Positions 50,867-60,200 of a stretch of 64,000 nucleotides of DNA are shown here, in pieces. A model generated the notes under the pieces. It did not search any database. It was given only the letters and a program-made list of their open reading frames with translations, and was not told where the DNA came from. A program made the position numbers and the translations under genes. This DNA comes from Arthrobacter sp. H-02-3 (GTDB taxonomy: Bacteria > Actinomycetota > Actinomycetes > Actinomycetales > Micrococcaceae): positions 92,882-156,881 of the forward strand of contig NZ_PYUI01000010.1 of assembly GCF_003097355.1 (NCBI RefSeq), written 5' to 3'. The stretch's first letter is position 1; the number at the start of each line of letters is the position of its first letter.

Positions 50867-52270
50867 AGTGCCCAGTGGCACGACGAGCCCACCGACTACG
50901 GTCAGATCGGGAAGCTGCCCCGGTTCGAGGCCGCCAGCGCCAATGATGACAAGGCCTCCATGGCGTCCAGTTCGCTGAGCATCACGGCCGCGGCCACCGA
51001 GCCCGAGCTCCTGGACCTGCCCTGGCACATCGCCCTCGAGGACTGGCCGGCAGAGTACCTGGCGGCGCTGCCCCGCGGTATCTCGCGGCACATCGTGCGC
51101 TTCGCCCATCTTGGCGGGTCGGTCATCGCCATCAAGGAGACCTCGGAGCACGTCGCCCGCCACGAGTACCACATGCTCCGCAAGCTCGCCCGGCTGGACG
51201 TGCCCTGCGTGGAGCCGGTGGCCGTCATCACCGGACGCACCACCCCCGAGGGCCGGCCGCTGAACCCTGTGCTGGTCACCCGGCACCTGAAGTTCTCGAT
51301 GCCCTACCGCGCGCTCTTCTCCCAGATGCTGCGCAAGGACACTCTGACCCGGCTCATCGACGCCCAGGCGCTGCTGCTGGTCCGGCTGCACCTGATCGGC
51401 TTCTACTGGGGCGACGTCTCGCTCTCCAACACCTTGTTCCGCCGCGACGCCGGTGCCTTCGCCGCCTACCTTGTGGATGCCGAGACCGGCGAGCTGTACC
51501 CGGATCTCTCCACCGGGCAGCGCGAGTACGACCTCGAAATCGCCCGGGTCAACATCGCCGGGGAGCTCATGGACCTCCTCGACGGCGGCCTGATCGAGGA
51601 AAAGGTCGATCCCGTGGCCACCAGCGAGCTCATCATGGACAGCTACCGGCGGCTGTGGACCGAACTGACGGCCAAGGAGTCGTTTGAGATCGGCGAGCGC
51701 TGGCGGGTGGCCGCCCGCATCCGGCGGCTCAACGAGCTCGGCTTCGATGTCGAGGAATACGCCATCAAGACCACGCAGAACGGCTCCACCATCCAGCTCC
51801 AGCCGAAGGTCGTCGACGCCGGGCACCACCAGCGCCGGCTGCTGCGCCTGACCGGCTTGGACGCCCAGGAGAACCAGGCACGCCGGCTCCTGAATGACAT
51901 GGACTCGTTCCGGGCCGACAACAACCCGGGCATGGACGAGGAATACAGCGCGCACCTGTGGGTCAGCCAGATCTTCGAGCCGATCGTGCGGGCCATCCCC
52001 CGCGACCTCTCCGGCAAGCTTGAGCCGGCCGAGGCCGTGCACGAGGTCCTGGAGCACCGCTGGTACATGTCCGAGGCGGAGAACCGGCACATCCCGCTGG
52101 CCGAGGCCGTACAGTCCTACATTGACAACGAGCTCCGCCACCGCCGGGACGAGGCCGCGATCATGCTCAACCCGGACACAGGGCTGCTCAAGATCCTCGA
52201 GGTGGAAACCGAGGAATCACGCTACGGCGCCGACGAATCCATCGCCGAATACCCGGACTCCGACGACTAG
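50852..52270 (+). CDS. DUF4032 family protein with kinase-like N-terminal part
   Basis: A 472-residue soluble protein. Residues 85-250 have a kinase-like pattern: IAIKETSEHVARHEYHML (Lys and Glu), GFYWGDVSLSNTLFRRDAG as the catalytic loop with Asp and Asn, and AYLVDAETGE as the metal-binding Asp. The C-terminal half is the DUF4032 part, rich in charged helices and ending with RRDEAAIMLNPDTGLLKILE. Similar proteins occur across actinobacteria; some kind of phosphotransfer is possible but not known. The gene is a single unit between the ABC ATPase terminator and a convergent oxidase gene. Confidence 0.8.
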   Translation: MTEENSAQWHDEPTDYGQIGKLPRFEAASANDDKASMASSSLSITAAATEPELLDLPWHIALEDWPAEYLAALPRGISRHIVRFAHLGGSVIAIKETSEHVARHEYHMLRKLARLDVPCVEPVAVITGRTTPEGRPLNPVLVTRHLKFSMPYRALFSQMLRKDTLTRLIDAQALLLVRLHLIGFYWGDVSLSNTLFRRDAGAFAAYLVDAETGELYPDLSTGQREYDLEIARVNIAGELMDLLDGGLIEEKVDPVATSELIMDSYRRLWTELTAKESFEIGERWRVAARIRRLNELGFDVEEYAIKTTQNGSTIQLQPKVVDAGHHQRRLLRLTGLDAQENQARRLLNDMDSFRADNNPGMDEEYSAHLWVSQIFEPIVRAIPRDLSGKLEPAEAVHEVLEHRWYMSEAENRHIPLAEAVQSYIDNELRHRRDEAAIMLNPDTGLLKILEVETEESRYGADESIAEYPDSDD

Positions 52271-52316
52271 GCTACGCGCCTAATCCCAGCGCCGGGCGCG
52301 TTATGGCACGGGCGGG

Positions 52317-53687
52317 CTAAATCGCCTTTCCGGGGTTCAGGATCCCGGCCGGGTCGAACAGCTCCTTGATCCGGCGCTGCAGCTCACGCACCGGTTCCTT
52401 CTGCTCCAGGCCAAGCCAGCGCAGCTTGTACTGCCCGATCCCGTGTTCGCCCGTGATGGTGCCCCCCATGGCCAGGGCCACAGCAATGGACTTGTCCAGG
52501 GCGGCGCCGAGCCGGGCCATGGCATCGGCGTCCACGGCGTTGTCCACGCGCTCGATCCAGAAGGTGGGGTGGAGGTTCCCGTCGCCGGCGTGGGCCACGA
52601 CCTTGAGCTGGACCCGGTGCTCGGCCGCGATGGCCTCAAGCTCTGCGACGTAATCCACCAGCCGCGAGCGCGGCACAGCCACGTCCTCGCCCACCCGGTA
52701 TTCGTCATCCACCTCGGTTCCGCGGCTGTTGCGGCGCAGTTCGACAAGCTGCTCTGCCTCGGCGTTGGCTTCCATGGTCACCACCGCTCCCCCGGCGGCG
52801 AGGACCGGACGGATGGCCGCGGCTTCGGCCGCCGCGCCGAAGCCGTCGGTCTGGATCAGCAGCAGGGATGCCCCGCGCGCCGCCAGGTCCGAGCCGTGGA
52901 TGTCGTCGAGCTGGGCGAGCGAGCCGCCGTCGAGCAGTTCCATGATGGCCGGCTGCACGCGGGCCTTGCCGACCGCCAGGACGCCGGCCGCGGCGCTGCG
53001 GAAGTCCGGGTAGAAGGCGGCGATCGTATGGACCTCGCGCGGCAGGTACTTCAGCCGCACGGTCACCCCGACCACGATCCCCAGCGTCCCCTCCGAGCCG
53101 ACGAACAGCCCCGTGAGGTCGTAGCCGGCGACGCCCTTGAACGTCTGGTGGCCGGTGTGGATCAGGGTGCCGTCCGCGAGCACGACGTCGAGGGCCAGGA
53201 CCGAGTCCCGCGTCACCCCGTACTTCGCACACCGCAGCCCGCCCGCGTTGGTGGCCACGTTGCCGCCGATGGTCGACATCTTGAAGCTCGCCGGATCCGG
53301 GGCGTACATGAGTCCGTGGTCGGCGGCGGCGGCGTTGAGGTCCGCGTTGATGACGCCGGGTTCGACGACGGCGGTCTCGTCATCCGGGTTGAGGTCCAGG
53401 ATGCGGTTCATCCTCTCGAGGCTGAGCACCACGCAGCCCTCGATCGCGTGGGCGCCGCCGGAGACGCCGGTACCGGCACCGCGGGCCACGAGCGCGACAC
53501 CGCGGGCGGCGCAGGCGCGCACGGTGGCCTGGACGTCGGCCACCGATTCGGCGCGGACCACGGCCTGCGGGAGCTGGTAGTCCAGGACGGGTGCCTGGTC
53601 CACGGCGTAGGCGGCCAGGGTGGCGGGGTCCACGGCAATTTTCGCCGGGCCCAGGGCAGAGGTCAGCTCGTCGATGATGTTGCGCAT
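52317..53687 (-). CDS. FAD-linked oxidase of the GlcD/D-lactate dehydrogenase type
   Basis: A 456-residue flavoprotein. The PCMH-type FAD-binding part is at residues 35-210 (ALVARGAGTGVSGGAHAIEG, DPASFKMSTIGGNVATNAGG, FVGSEGTLGIVVGVTVRLKY), and the C-terminal oxidase part ends with HAGDGNLHPTFWIERV and GTITGEHGIGQYKLRWLGLE. Such enzymes oxidise glycolate, D-lactate or another 2-hydroxy acid. The partner subunits GlcE and GlcF are not here, so a one-subunit enzyme is likely. It follows the maltodextrin operon on the same strand after 34 bases and may be read from it. Confidence 0.9.
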   Translation of the reverse strand: MRNIIDELTSALGPAKIAVDPATLAAYAVDQAPVLDYQLPQAVVRAESVADVQATVRACAARGVALVARGAGTGVSGGAHAIEGCVVLSLERMNRILDLNPDDETAVVEPGVINADLNAAAADHGLMYAPDPASFKMSTIGGNVATNAGGLRCAKYGVTRDSVLALDVVLADGTLIHTGHQTFKGVAGYDLTGLFVGSEGTLGIVVGVTVRLKYLPREVHTIAAFYPDFRSAAAGVLAVGKARVQPAIMELLDGGSLAQLDDIHGSDLAARGASLLLIQTDGFGAAAEAAAIRPVLAAGGAVVTMEANAEAEQLVELRRNSRGTEVDDEYRVGEDVAVPRSRLVDYVAELEAIAAEHRVQLKVVAHAGDGNLHPTFWIERVDNAVDADAMARLGAALDKSIAVALAMGGTITGEHGIGQYKLRWLGLEQKEPVRELQRRIKELFDPAGILNPGKAI

Positions 53688-53721
53688 GCGGTCTCCAGTT
53701 CGGTCGAATCCGGCTCCCAGT

Positions 53722-55791
53722 CTAAGACTGCGGGGCCGGCACCCGGGTCCCCGGCAGCACCCACGCGGCGGCCGCCGGGCCCAGGGTGCAGATCAGGGCA
53801 CTTCTGCCAGCCCCGTCCGCCCTGATCTGCGCGGTAGACGCTTCCAGTTCCGGTGCCTGTCCAGTGCCGGTCTCCCTGTCCGTGTCCGTCTCCGCCTCCG
53901 TCGCCGTGTCCGGGCTCAGCGTCACGCTGACCCGGGCCGTCGCGTATGCAGGCGGCTGGCCCAGGGCCGCGAGCTGGGTGTCGGCGAGCGCGCCGGGCGC
54001 CAACCGAACCCCGGCGCCGGCCCGGGCCACCACCACCAGCACGGCGCTCTGCGCGGTTTCGCGCACAAACGCCAGGACGTCCCCGTGGGCGTACAGCCAG
54101 CGCACGCCGCCGTCGGTGAGTGCGGGCTGTTCCCGGCGCAGCGCGCTGAGGGCCGCGTAGTCCGCCCGCAGGTCGGCGGGGATGCGGCCGGGGTCGTTCC
54201 ACGGCATGGGTGTCCGGGAGAACTCCCCGTTGTCGCCTGTGAGCCCGAATTCGTCCCCGGCGAACAGCACGGGAACCCCCGGCAGGGTGAACATCAGCAG
54301 CGCGCCGAGCCGTTGGCCGCCGTCGATCATCGCGGTGGCCGCCCGTGCGGTGTCATGGCTGTTTAGGGCGTTCATGTTCTGCCGTCGCACGTCCCAGCTG
54401 AACGCGGAGGCGAGGTCCAGGTGTGTGGCCAGGAAGTCCTCGGCGCCGGTCCGGTTGGGCCCGGGCAGCGGGGTGCCGAAGAAGTTCACGTGCCGGGCGT
54501 CCCCGGCCAGCCAGGACCACAGCGGACGGGTGAAGTTGGAGTAGGTCATGGCGCCGTGCCAGTGCTCGCCGCTGAAATCGGGTGCGGCGTCGTTGGTGGC
54601 CTCGGCGAGCAGCGCGGCATCCGGGTTGATCGAGCGGACCCGGTCCGCGATCAGCCGGGCGACGTCCTGGTTGAGGTCCGTTCCGCCGAGCCTCCCGGTC
54701 ATGTTGCCGACGTCGATCCGCCATCCGTCCAGGTTGAACGGCGGCCGCAGCCAGCGCGCCACCGGGGAATCGTCGTCCAGGACGAATTTCTCGCGCAGGC
54801 CGCGGGAGGCCCAGTTGAGTTTGGGCAGCGACGGGACGCCGTACCAGGCCTCGTACTCCGTGTGCTCGGCGTTGAAATAGTAATACCCGGCCTCCTCCGA
54901 GGCAGGGTCCGCCAAGGCGCGCCGGAACCATTCGTGGGCGGCGCCGGAGTGGTTGGCCGTGAGGTCGCCCATGACCCGCAGGCCGAGGGCGTGCGCGGCC
55001 TCGACCAGTTCCACGAGGGCTTCGTCCCCTCCCAGCAGCGGATCCACGCAGCTGAAGGTTGCGGCGTCGTAGCGGTGGTTGGAGCGGGCCGGGAAGAACG
55101 GGGTCAGGTAGATGACGTCGGCCCCGAGGGCCTGGATGTGGTCCAGCCGTTCGGTGATGCCCCGGAGGTCGCCGCCGTAGTACTGGTAGGGGGTCTGCGG
55201 GCCTGCGCCCTCCACGGGGGTGTCGTCCCAACTGCACGGCACGGCCCAGTCGGGGACCTGGCGCGCCGGGCCGAGCGCGGACGCGGAGCGGGCGAAGCGG
55301 TCCGGGAAGATCTGGTACATCGTGCCCCGGCGCAGCCATTCGGGCCCGGGCCGGAACGTCGTGAGGCGGAAGTCGGCGTAGTCGGAGACGTCGCGGCTGA
55401 ACAGTCCCTGCGCGTTCAGGCTCCAGTACCGCAGGCTGCCGCCGGCTTCTGCTCCGGTTCCGGCGCCATCCGCATCGTCTTCGCCGGCGGCACCGGCGGG
55501 GACTTCCAAGAGGAAGCGGTAGCGGGCCACCGGGTTGGTCACCGCCGTGGCGGCCTCCCACCAGACCCAGCCGTCGGCCTCGCCGAGGGCACGGGCGGGA
55601 TCGTAGCGGGGCTCGCCGTCGTGGATTGACCGGAGCCACACCTTGGAGGCCTGCCCCCAGCCGGCGGGCACGCGGAGCCGCAGGCGGATCTCCGCCCCCA
55701 GGTCCGCGCGCCCCGGCGCGTGGAGAGCCGAGCCGTCGTGGTGCGGCAGGGGGCCCGTGCCGCCCGGCAGCGTCATGCCCGTCCCGTGCAT
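53722..55791 (-). CDS. Alpha-amylase family (GH13) maltodextrin hydrolase
   Basis: A 689-residue glycoside hydrolase without signal peptide, so it works in the cytoplasm on imported maltodextrins. An N-terminal beta domain (residues 25-150) precedes the barrel. GH13 motifs: MGDLTANHSG, the nucleophile Asp in GWRIDVGNM, the acid Glu in LLAEATND, and NALNSHDT. This domain order fits neopullulanase or cyclomaltodextrinase. The start at 55791 stands three bases after the permease stop, with AAGGG before it; the frame continues upstream inside the permease but is not coding. Confidence 0.9.
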   Translation of the reverse strand: MHGTGMTLPGGTGPLPHHDGSALHAPGRADLGAEIRLRLRVPAGWGQASKVWLRSIHDGEPRYDPARALGEADGWVWWEAATAVTNPVARYRFLLEVPAGAAGEDDADGAGTGAEAGGSLRYWSLNAQGLFSRDVSDYADFRLTTFRPGPEWLRRGTMYQIFPDRFARSASALGPARQVPDWAVPCSWDDTPVEGAGPQTPYQYYGGDLRGITERLDHIQALGADVIYLTPFFPARSNHRYDAATFSCVDPLLGGDEALVELVEAAHALGLRVMGDLTANHSGAAHEWFRRALADPASEEAGYYYFNAEHTEYEAWYGVPSLPKLNWASRGLREKFVLDDDSPVARWLRPPFNLDGWRIDVGNMTGRLGGTDLNQDVARLIADRVRSINPDAALLAEATNDAAPDFSGEHWHGAMTYSNFTRPLWSWLAGDARHVNFFGTPLPGPNRTGAEDFLATHLDLASAFSWDVRRQNMNALNSHDTARAATAMIDGGQRLGALLMFTLPGVPVLFAGDEFGLTGDNGEFSRTPMPWNDPGRIPADLRADYAALSALRREQPALTDGGVRWLYAHGDVLAFVRETAQSAVLVVVARAGAGVRLAPGALADTQLAALGQPPAYATARVSVTLSPDTATEAETDTDRETGTGQAPELEASTAQIRADGAGRSALICTLGPAAAAWVLPGTRVPAPQS

Positions 55792-55793
55792 GC

Positions 55794-56783
55794 CTAGCCC
55801 TTCACCGAGCCCTGGGTGAGGCCGCTGACGATGTAGCGCTGCAGGTAGAGGAACAGGGCCATCACGGGGACGGCCGACAGTACGGCGCCGGCGGCAAAGA
55901 CTCCCCAGTTCTCGGAGCGCTGCTGGGCCACGAAGGAGTAGAGCCCGACGGCGAGCGTCTGGCTGTCCGGGTCCGTGAGCACCACGCTGGCGATCACGAA
56001 CTCGCCGGAGATGGCGATGAAGCTCAGCAGGCCCACCACGGCCAGGATGGGGGTGACGAGCCGCAGGATGATGCCGAAGAAGATCTGCGCGTGGCTGGCG
56101 CCGTCGATCTTCGCGGCCTCGTCGAGGGACTGCGGCACGGTGTTGAAGAAGCCGTACATGAGGTAGGTGTTCACGCCCAGGGCGCCGCCGAGATACACCA
56201 TGATCAGGCCCAGCTGGCTGCCCAGGCCGAGGGCAGGGATGACCTCGGAGATCCCGCTCAGGAGCAGGAAAATGGCGACGACGGCGAGCAGTTGCGGGAA
56301 CATCTGCAGCAGCAGCAGGCTCAGCAGGCCGATCCGGCGACCTGTGAAGCGCATGCGGGAGAATGCGTAGGCCGCCATGGCGCCCAGGAACACGGTGGCC
56401 GCCGACGTCACGCCGCCCACCACCATGGTGTTGACGAACCAATGGGCGAAGGGCCGCGAGGGATTGTTCATGAGCTCGGTGAAGTTGCCGAAATCGATCC
56501 GGCTGAAAAGCGCGTTGGATCCCACCAGGGTGCCGGTGGAGTTGAAGGCCGCGGAGAGCACATACAGCAGTGGGAAGATCGCAAAGATGGTGACCACGAT
56601 CCCCACAACGTGCCGCCAGCCCTTGTCCTTGAACCAGGCGCCGAAGGGCTTGCGGCGCCGGAGGGCTGGGAGCTCGCCGGCGGGCGCGGGGTCAGCGCCG
56701 ATTTTCTCGCGTGTGTTGTCGCCTGCGGCGGAGGCCAGCGGCTGGTCCGTGATGGAGACGACGCGTTGTGCGGGCCCGTTCAT
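55794..56783 (-). CDS. Maltodextrin ABC transporter permease, MalG type
   Basis: A 329-residue permease with six membrane helices after a polar N-terminus of about 60 residues. The EAA loop that touches the ATPase is seen as SLDEAAKIDGASHAQIFFGI. It pairs with the MalF-type permease, whose stop it overlaps by four bases. Confidence 0.92.
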   Translation of the reverse strand: MNGPAQRVVSITDQPLASAAGDNTREKIGADPAPAGELPALRRRKPFGAWFKDKGWRHVVGIVVTIFAIFPLLYVLSAAFNSTGTLVGSNALFSRIDFGNFTELMNNPSRPFAHWFVNTMVVGGVTSAATVFLGAMAAYAFSRMRFTGRRIGLLSLLLLQMFPQLLAVVAIFLLLSGISEVIPALGLGSQLGLIMVYLGGALGVNTYLMYGFFNTVPQSLDEAAKIDGASHAQIFFGIILRLVTPILAVVGLLSFIAISGEFVIASVVLTDPDSQTLAVGLYSFVAQQRSENWGVFAAGAVLSAVPVMALFLYLQRYIVSGLTQGSVKG

Positions 56784-58429
56784 GAGTTCACTTCCTCAAG
56801 TGCCTTGGTCTGCTTGAAGCTGATGGCCGAGACAGTGGCCACGATGATGAAGATGATGATCGCCAGGGCGCTGGCGAGGCCGTAGTCGCGCCCGGTGCCC
56901 TGCCCGAAGGCCACCTTGTAGACGAGCGTGATCAGGATGTCCGTGGCCCCGATGTCCCGGTCCGTGTCCGCGAACCGGGGACCGCCGCCGGTGAGCATGA
57001 AGATCACGTTGAAGTTGTTGAAGTTGAAGGCGAAGGAGGAGATCAGCAGCGGCGCGATCGAGACCAGCAGGAGCGGCAGCTTGATGGAGCGGAAGACCCG
57101 CCACGGGCTGGCGCCGTCCATCCGGGCCGCCTCGTCCAGTTCAGTGGGCAGGGACTGCAGGGCCCCGGTGCAGACGAGGAACATGTACGGGAAGCCGAGC
57201 CAGAGATTGACCACCAGCACGCTGATCTTGGCCAGGACCGGGTCCGTCAGCCAGCCGATCGTGGCCCCGCCCAGCAGGGTCTGGTTGAGCCAGCCGAACT
57301 GCGGGTTGAGGATGCCGGACCAGACCAGGCCGGAGAGGAACGCCGGAAACGCGTAGGGCAGGATCATGAGGATCCGGTAGACCTTCTTGCCGCGCAGGTC
57401 CTCGCGGTTGAAGGTGATCGCCAGGAACAGTCCCAGGGCGAAAGTCAGGGCCACGGACGCGACGGCGAAGGTGAAGGTCCAGAGTATGACGCCGAGCAGC
57501 GGACCGCGGAGGCTCGGATCGGTGAAGGCACGCGCGAAGTTCTCCATGCCGACGTCGATCTTCCAGCCGGTGCTCAGGGTCTCGCCGCTGTCCTTGGCGA
57601 ACGCTCCCTTGCCGTTGTCCCGGTAGACGGCGCCGGTGTCCGTGTCCGTGAAGGTACCGGCACCGGCGTCGTACTTCAAAGCCGGTTTGAACTGGTAGGC
57701 GGAGCTGCCGTCGGCGGTGCGCAGGGTGCCGTCGGCGGGGTTGGCCGAGACCGGAACGGTGATGGCCAGGATCCGCTGCTGGTTGGCGACGATCTCCTGG
57801 AAGTTCAGGGTCCTGTACCCGTCCAAGGCGTTGGCCTTCCCGGTGGAATCCGTGCCGGCGCCGGAGACCTCTTCCAACGGTTTGCCGTTGCTGCCCAGGG
57901 ATATCTTGCCATCCGGGTCCGTGAACAGCAGGTAGAAGGACTCGTCCTTCGACAGCACGGCCGCCTTGTACGCCGGGGAATCGGGAACGCGCTTTTGCGC
58001 CGTGAGCTGGATGGCCGCGATCGCGTCATCCTTGGTGCTGTTGTGCCCGTCGCCGTAGTTGGTGAAGGCGATATAGCCGCTGAAAAACACCACGAAGACC
58101 TGGAACACGAGCAGGAACAGCACGCCAGGGGCAAGATACTTCGCGGGCAGTCCGCCCTTGCGCAGGTAGATCCAGTTGATCACCAGCACGACGGCAGCGG
58201 CGACGGCCAGCACACCCCAAGACTGGCTGAGAAACAGCATCATGAGCACGTAGACGGCGACGGCGTCCACGAGGCCCAGCAGCACGATCTTGGCGACCGT
58301 TCCTTTGGTGGTGTCGGGGACGAAAGTTCGGCGGCGGGGCACTGCTTGTTTCCCTGCGGGTTTCCCGGCGGGGCTGCCGGGTGCTGCGGGGGCGGAATCG
58401 TCGGCCGGGCGGAGTTCGGTGTCTGTCAT
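56780..58429 (-). CDS. Maltodextrin ABC transporter permease, MalF type
   Basis: A 549-residue permease. Three helices at the N-terminus (residues 45-130) are followed by a large external loop of about 170 residues (up to residue 300, similar to the P2 loop of MalF), then five more helices. The EAA loop is TELDEAARMDGASPWRVFRS. The loop contacts the binding protein in MalF. The gene lies after the binding-protein gene and before the MalG type. Confidence 0.93.
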   Translation of the reverse strand: MTDTELRPADDSAPAAPGSPAGKPAGKQAVPRRRTFVPDTTKGTVAKIVLLGLVDAVAVYVLMMLFLSQSWGVLAVAAAVVLVINWIYLRKGGLPAKYLAPGVLFLLVFQVFVVFFSGYIAFTNYGDGHNSTKDDAIAAIQLTAQKRVPDSPAYKAAVLSKDESFYLLFTDPDGKISLGSNGKPLEEVSGAGTDSTGKANALDGYRTLNFQEIVANQQRILAITVPVSANPADGTLRTADGSSAYQFKPALKYDAGAGTFTDTDTGAVYRDNGKGAFAKDSGETLSTGWKIDVGMENFARAFTDPSLRGPLLGVILWTFTFAVASVALTFALGLFLAITFNREDLRGKKVYRILMILPYAFPAFLSGLVWSGILNPQFGWLNQTLLGGATIGWLTDPVLAKISVLVVNLWLGFPYMFLVCTGALQSLPTELDEAARMDGASPWRVFRSIKLPLLLVSIAPLLISSFAFNFNNFNVIFMLTGGGPRFADTDRDIGATDILITLVYKVAFGQGTGRDYGLASALAIIIFIIVATVSAISFKQTKALEEVNS

Positions 58430-58564
58430 GGCTGTCTACGGTCCTCGGGAGAAAGCTGGGGGTGGTGCAGGAACGGGCCGGGCGGCATGGTGTGCCGCCC
58501 GGCCCGGTGCTGTGCGGTGTCCCGGGTCCTTGGGAGCCGGGGAACCGCGCGGGGGCTGACTGTA

Positions 58565-59863
58565 TTAGCCCGCGATCTTGGCCTTGATGCTGGCAGCCAT
58601 CTTGGCCCAGTCAGCGGCTGGATCGCCCTGGCCCTTGATGAGGGCGAGCTCGGTGGCTCCCCAGTCCGCCCAGACGGCACTCATTTCCGGGATGGCCGGC
58701 ATGGGGACGCCGGCGGCGCCGATCTTGCCGAAGGCTGCCACGACGGGGTCGCTGGCGGCCTTCTCGAAGGAGGCCTTCAGGGCCGGCGGACGGCCTCCGG
58801 CCTTGTACATCGAGTCCTGCGCTGCCTCGGTGGTGAGGTAGTTGGTGACGAACTCGTTCGTGGCGAGGGCGTTGGCGCTCTTGGAGCTGATAAAGAAGCC
58901 GTTGACGCCGATGAACGGCTGGGCGGGCTTGTCACCGGCGGTGGGCAGCTCGTCGACGGCGAACTTGATGCCCTTCTTCTGCACGTCCGGCACGTTCCAC
59001 GGACCGGTCAGGTAGTACGGGGACTCGCCGGCCAGGAACTTCTCCTTGGCGATGTCACCGGTGATGTTGGAGTTGATGATCTTCTCACCGGCGTCGCCCC
59101 AGGCGGCCAGCTTCTTGGCGAACTCGACGCCGGCAGCGTCGCCGATCAGCAGCTGCTTGGGATCGTAGCCGCCGTCGGCAGACTTGCCGAAGACCTCAGA
59201 GCCCATGGAGGACTGCAGCGGGTAGAGGTGGTACGGGTCGCCCTGCTTTGGGTCCATGCCGACGAGGAACGGGAACTTCGCCTTGCCGTCGGCCACGGCC
59301 TTCTTGCCGTTGGCGATGACTTCATCCAGGGTCTTGGCGCTCTGGGGCACGAGGTCCGTGTTGCGCAGCAGTGCGATGTTCTCGATCGCGTACGGGACAC
59401 CGTAGACGGAGCCGTTGTAGGTCATCGCCTTGATGGAGGAGTCCTGGAACGCGGACTTCTTGTCGCCCAGTTCCACCGGCGCGATCACGCCGTTCTGGAC
59501 GAACTTGCCGACCCAGTCGTGCGGGCCGACGATCAGGTCCGGGCCCTTGCCGGTGGGAACCTGGGTGATGAAGTCGTCGCGGACTGCGGCGAAGTCCTTG
59601 ACGACGAGCTTGACCTCGATGCCGGTGTCGGCCTGGAACTTGGCCGTAATGTCCTTCAGCGCGGGTGAGCGCTCGGCGTCGACCCACATGGTGATCGTGC
59701 TGGCGCCGGAGGCCTTCAGGTCAGGCTTGGCCGTCGCGGTGGCGGGTGCGGTGGCTGCGGCGCCGCCGCATGCGCTGAGGGCCAGCGCGGCCACTGCGGA
59801 GATCGCGCCCGCGGTGAATACCCGGCGGGTCGTCCCGTTTGTGAGGGTGTTCTGCACCTTCAT
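58565..59863 (-). CDS. Maltodextrin ABC transporter substrate-binding lipoprotein
   Basis: A 432-residue lipoprotein. The signal peptide ends with a lipobox (LALSACGG), so the Cys is lipid-anchored. The mature part has the MalE-like fold with ASTITMWVDAERSPALKDIT, VPYAIENIALLRNTDLVP and FAVDELPTAGDKPAQPFIGV. It catches maltose or maltodextrins at the cell surface. Start at 59863 has AAAGGG before it. It is the first gene of the transport operon, with a LacI-type site upstream. Confidence 0.93.
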   Translation of the reverse strand: MKVQNTLTNGTTRRVFTAGAISAVAALALSACGGAAATAPATATAKPDLKASGASTITMWVDAERSPALKDITAKFQADTGIEVKLVVKDFAAVRDDFITQVPTGKGPDLIVGPHDWVGKFVQNGVIAPVELGDKKSAFQDSSIKAMTYNGSVYGVPYAIENIALLRNTDLVPQSAKTLDEVIANGKKAVADGKAKFPFLVGMDPKQGDPYHLYPLQSSMGSEVFGKSADGGYDPKQLLIGDAAGVEFAKKLAAWGDAGEKIINSNITGDIAKEKFLAGESPYYLTGPWNVPDVQKKGIKFAVDELPTAGDKPAQPFIGVNGFFISSKSANALATNEFVTNYLTTEAAQDSMYKAGGRPPALKASFEKAASDPVVAAFGKIGAAGVPMPAIPEMSAVWADWGATELALIKGQGDPAADWAKMAASIKAKIAG

Positions 59864-59956
59864 TGGTGTCCCTTTCATAAAATCCTGCATCCACGCATAA
59901 GGCCCTGGAAGTCCATTCCAGAGCCCCGTGGCATCGTCGGTGATGTGGCTCACAGC

Positions 59957-59970
59957 TGCAAGCGCTTCCA
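59957..59970. promoter_or_regulatory. LacI-family operator before the binding-protein gene
   Basis: TGCAAGCGCTTCCA is a palindrome around the AAGCGCTT core typical for operators of MalR/CcpA-type LacI regulators. It lies about 95 bases before the binding-protein start and is probably bound by the LacI protein of this locus. Confidence 0.6.
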
Positions 59971-60155
59971 AAGTACACGCTAAGTGCGGCTTTGAAAAGT
60001 CAGTCTACCGAGCAGTAGCGGGGCCGCGGGGTCCCGCCGCTTCACGACGCGTCAGCGCTATGGGGTTACCGTTTGCCGCCCTTCCTGGTCTGGACGCCGG
60101 GGCTGCGGCCGGCAATAGTCCAATCGCTTGCCGAAAATACTTGGCCGAATATGAC

Positions 60156-60170
60156 TGGAAGCGTTTTCAA
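60156..60170. promoter_or_regulatory. LacI-family operator before the alpha-glucosidase gene
   Basis: TGGAAGCGTTTTCAA resembles the site at 59957 and the standard TGNAANCGNTTNCA pattern. It lies 31 bases before the alpha-glucosidase start. Confidence 0.55.
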
Positions 60171-60200
60171 TTTCGGTGGCCGGGGCTTACGATTACCGCC

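Noticed and set aside
52443..53825. Plus-strand 460-residue open frame opposite the FAD oxidase
   Set aside because: A shadow frame of the conserved oxidase gene; composition is Gly/His/Arg-rich without motifs.
55792..56442. Upstream extension of the GH13 frame to 906 residues
   Set aside because: It lies antiphase inside the MalG-type permease gene; the product there is Arg-rich noise.
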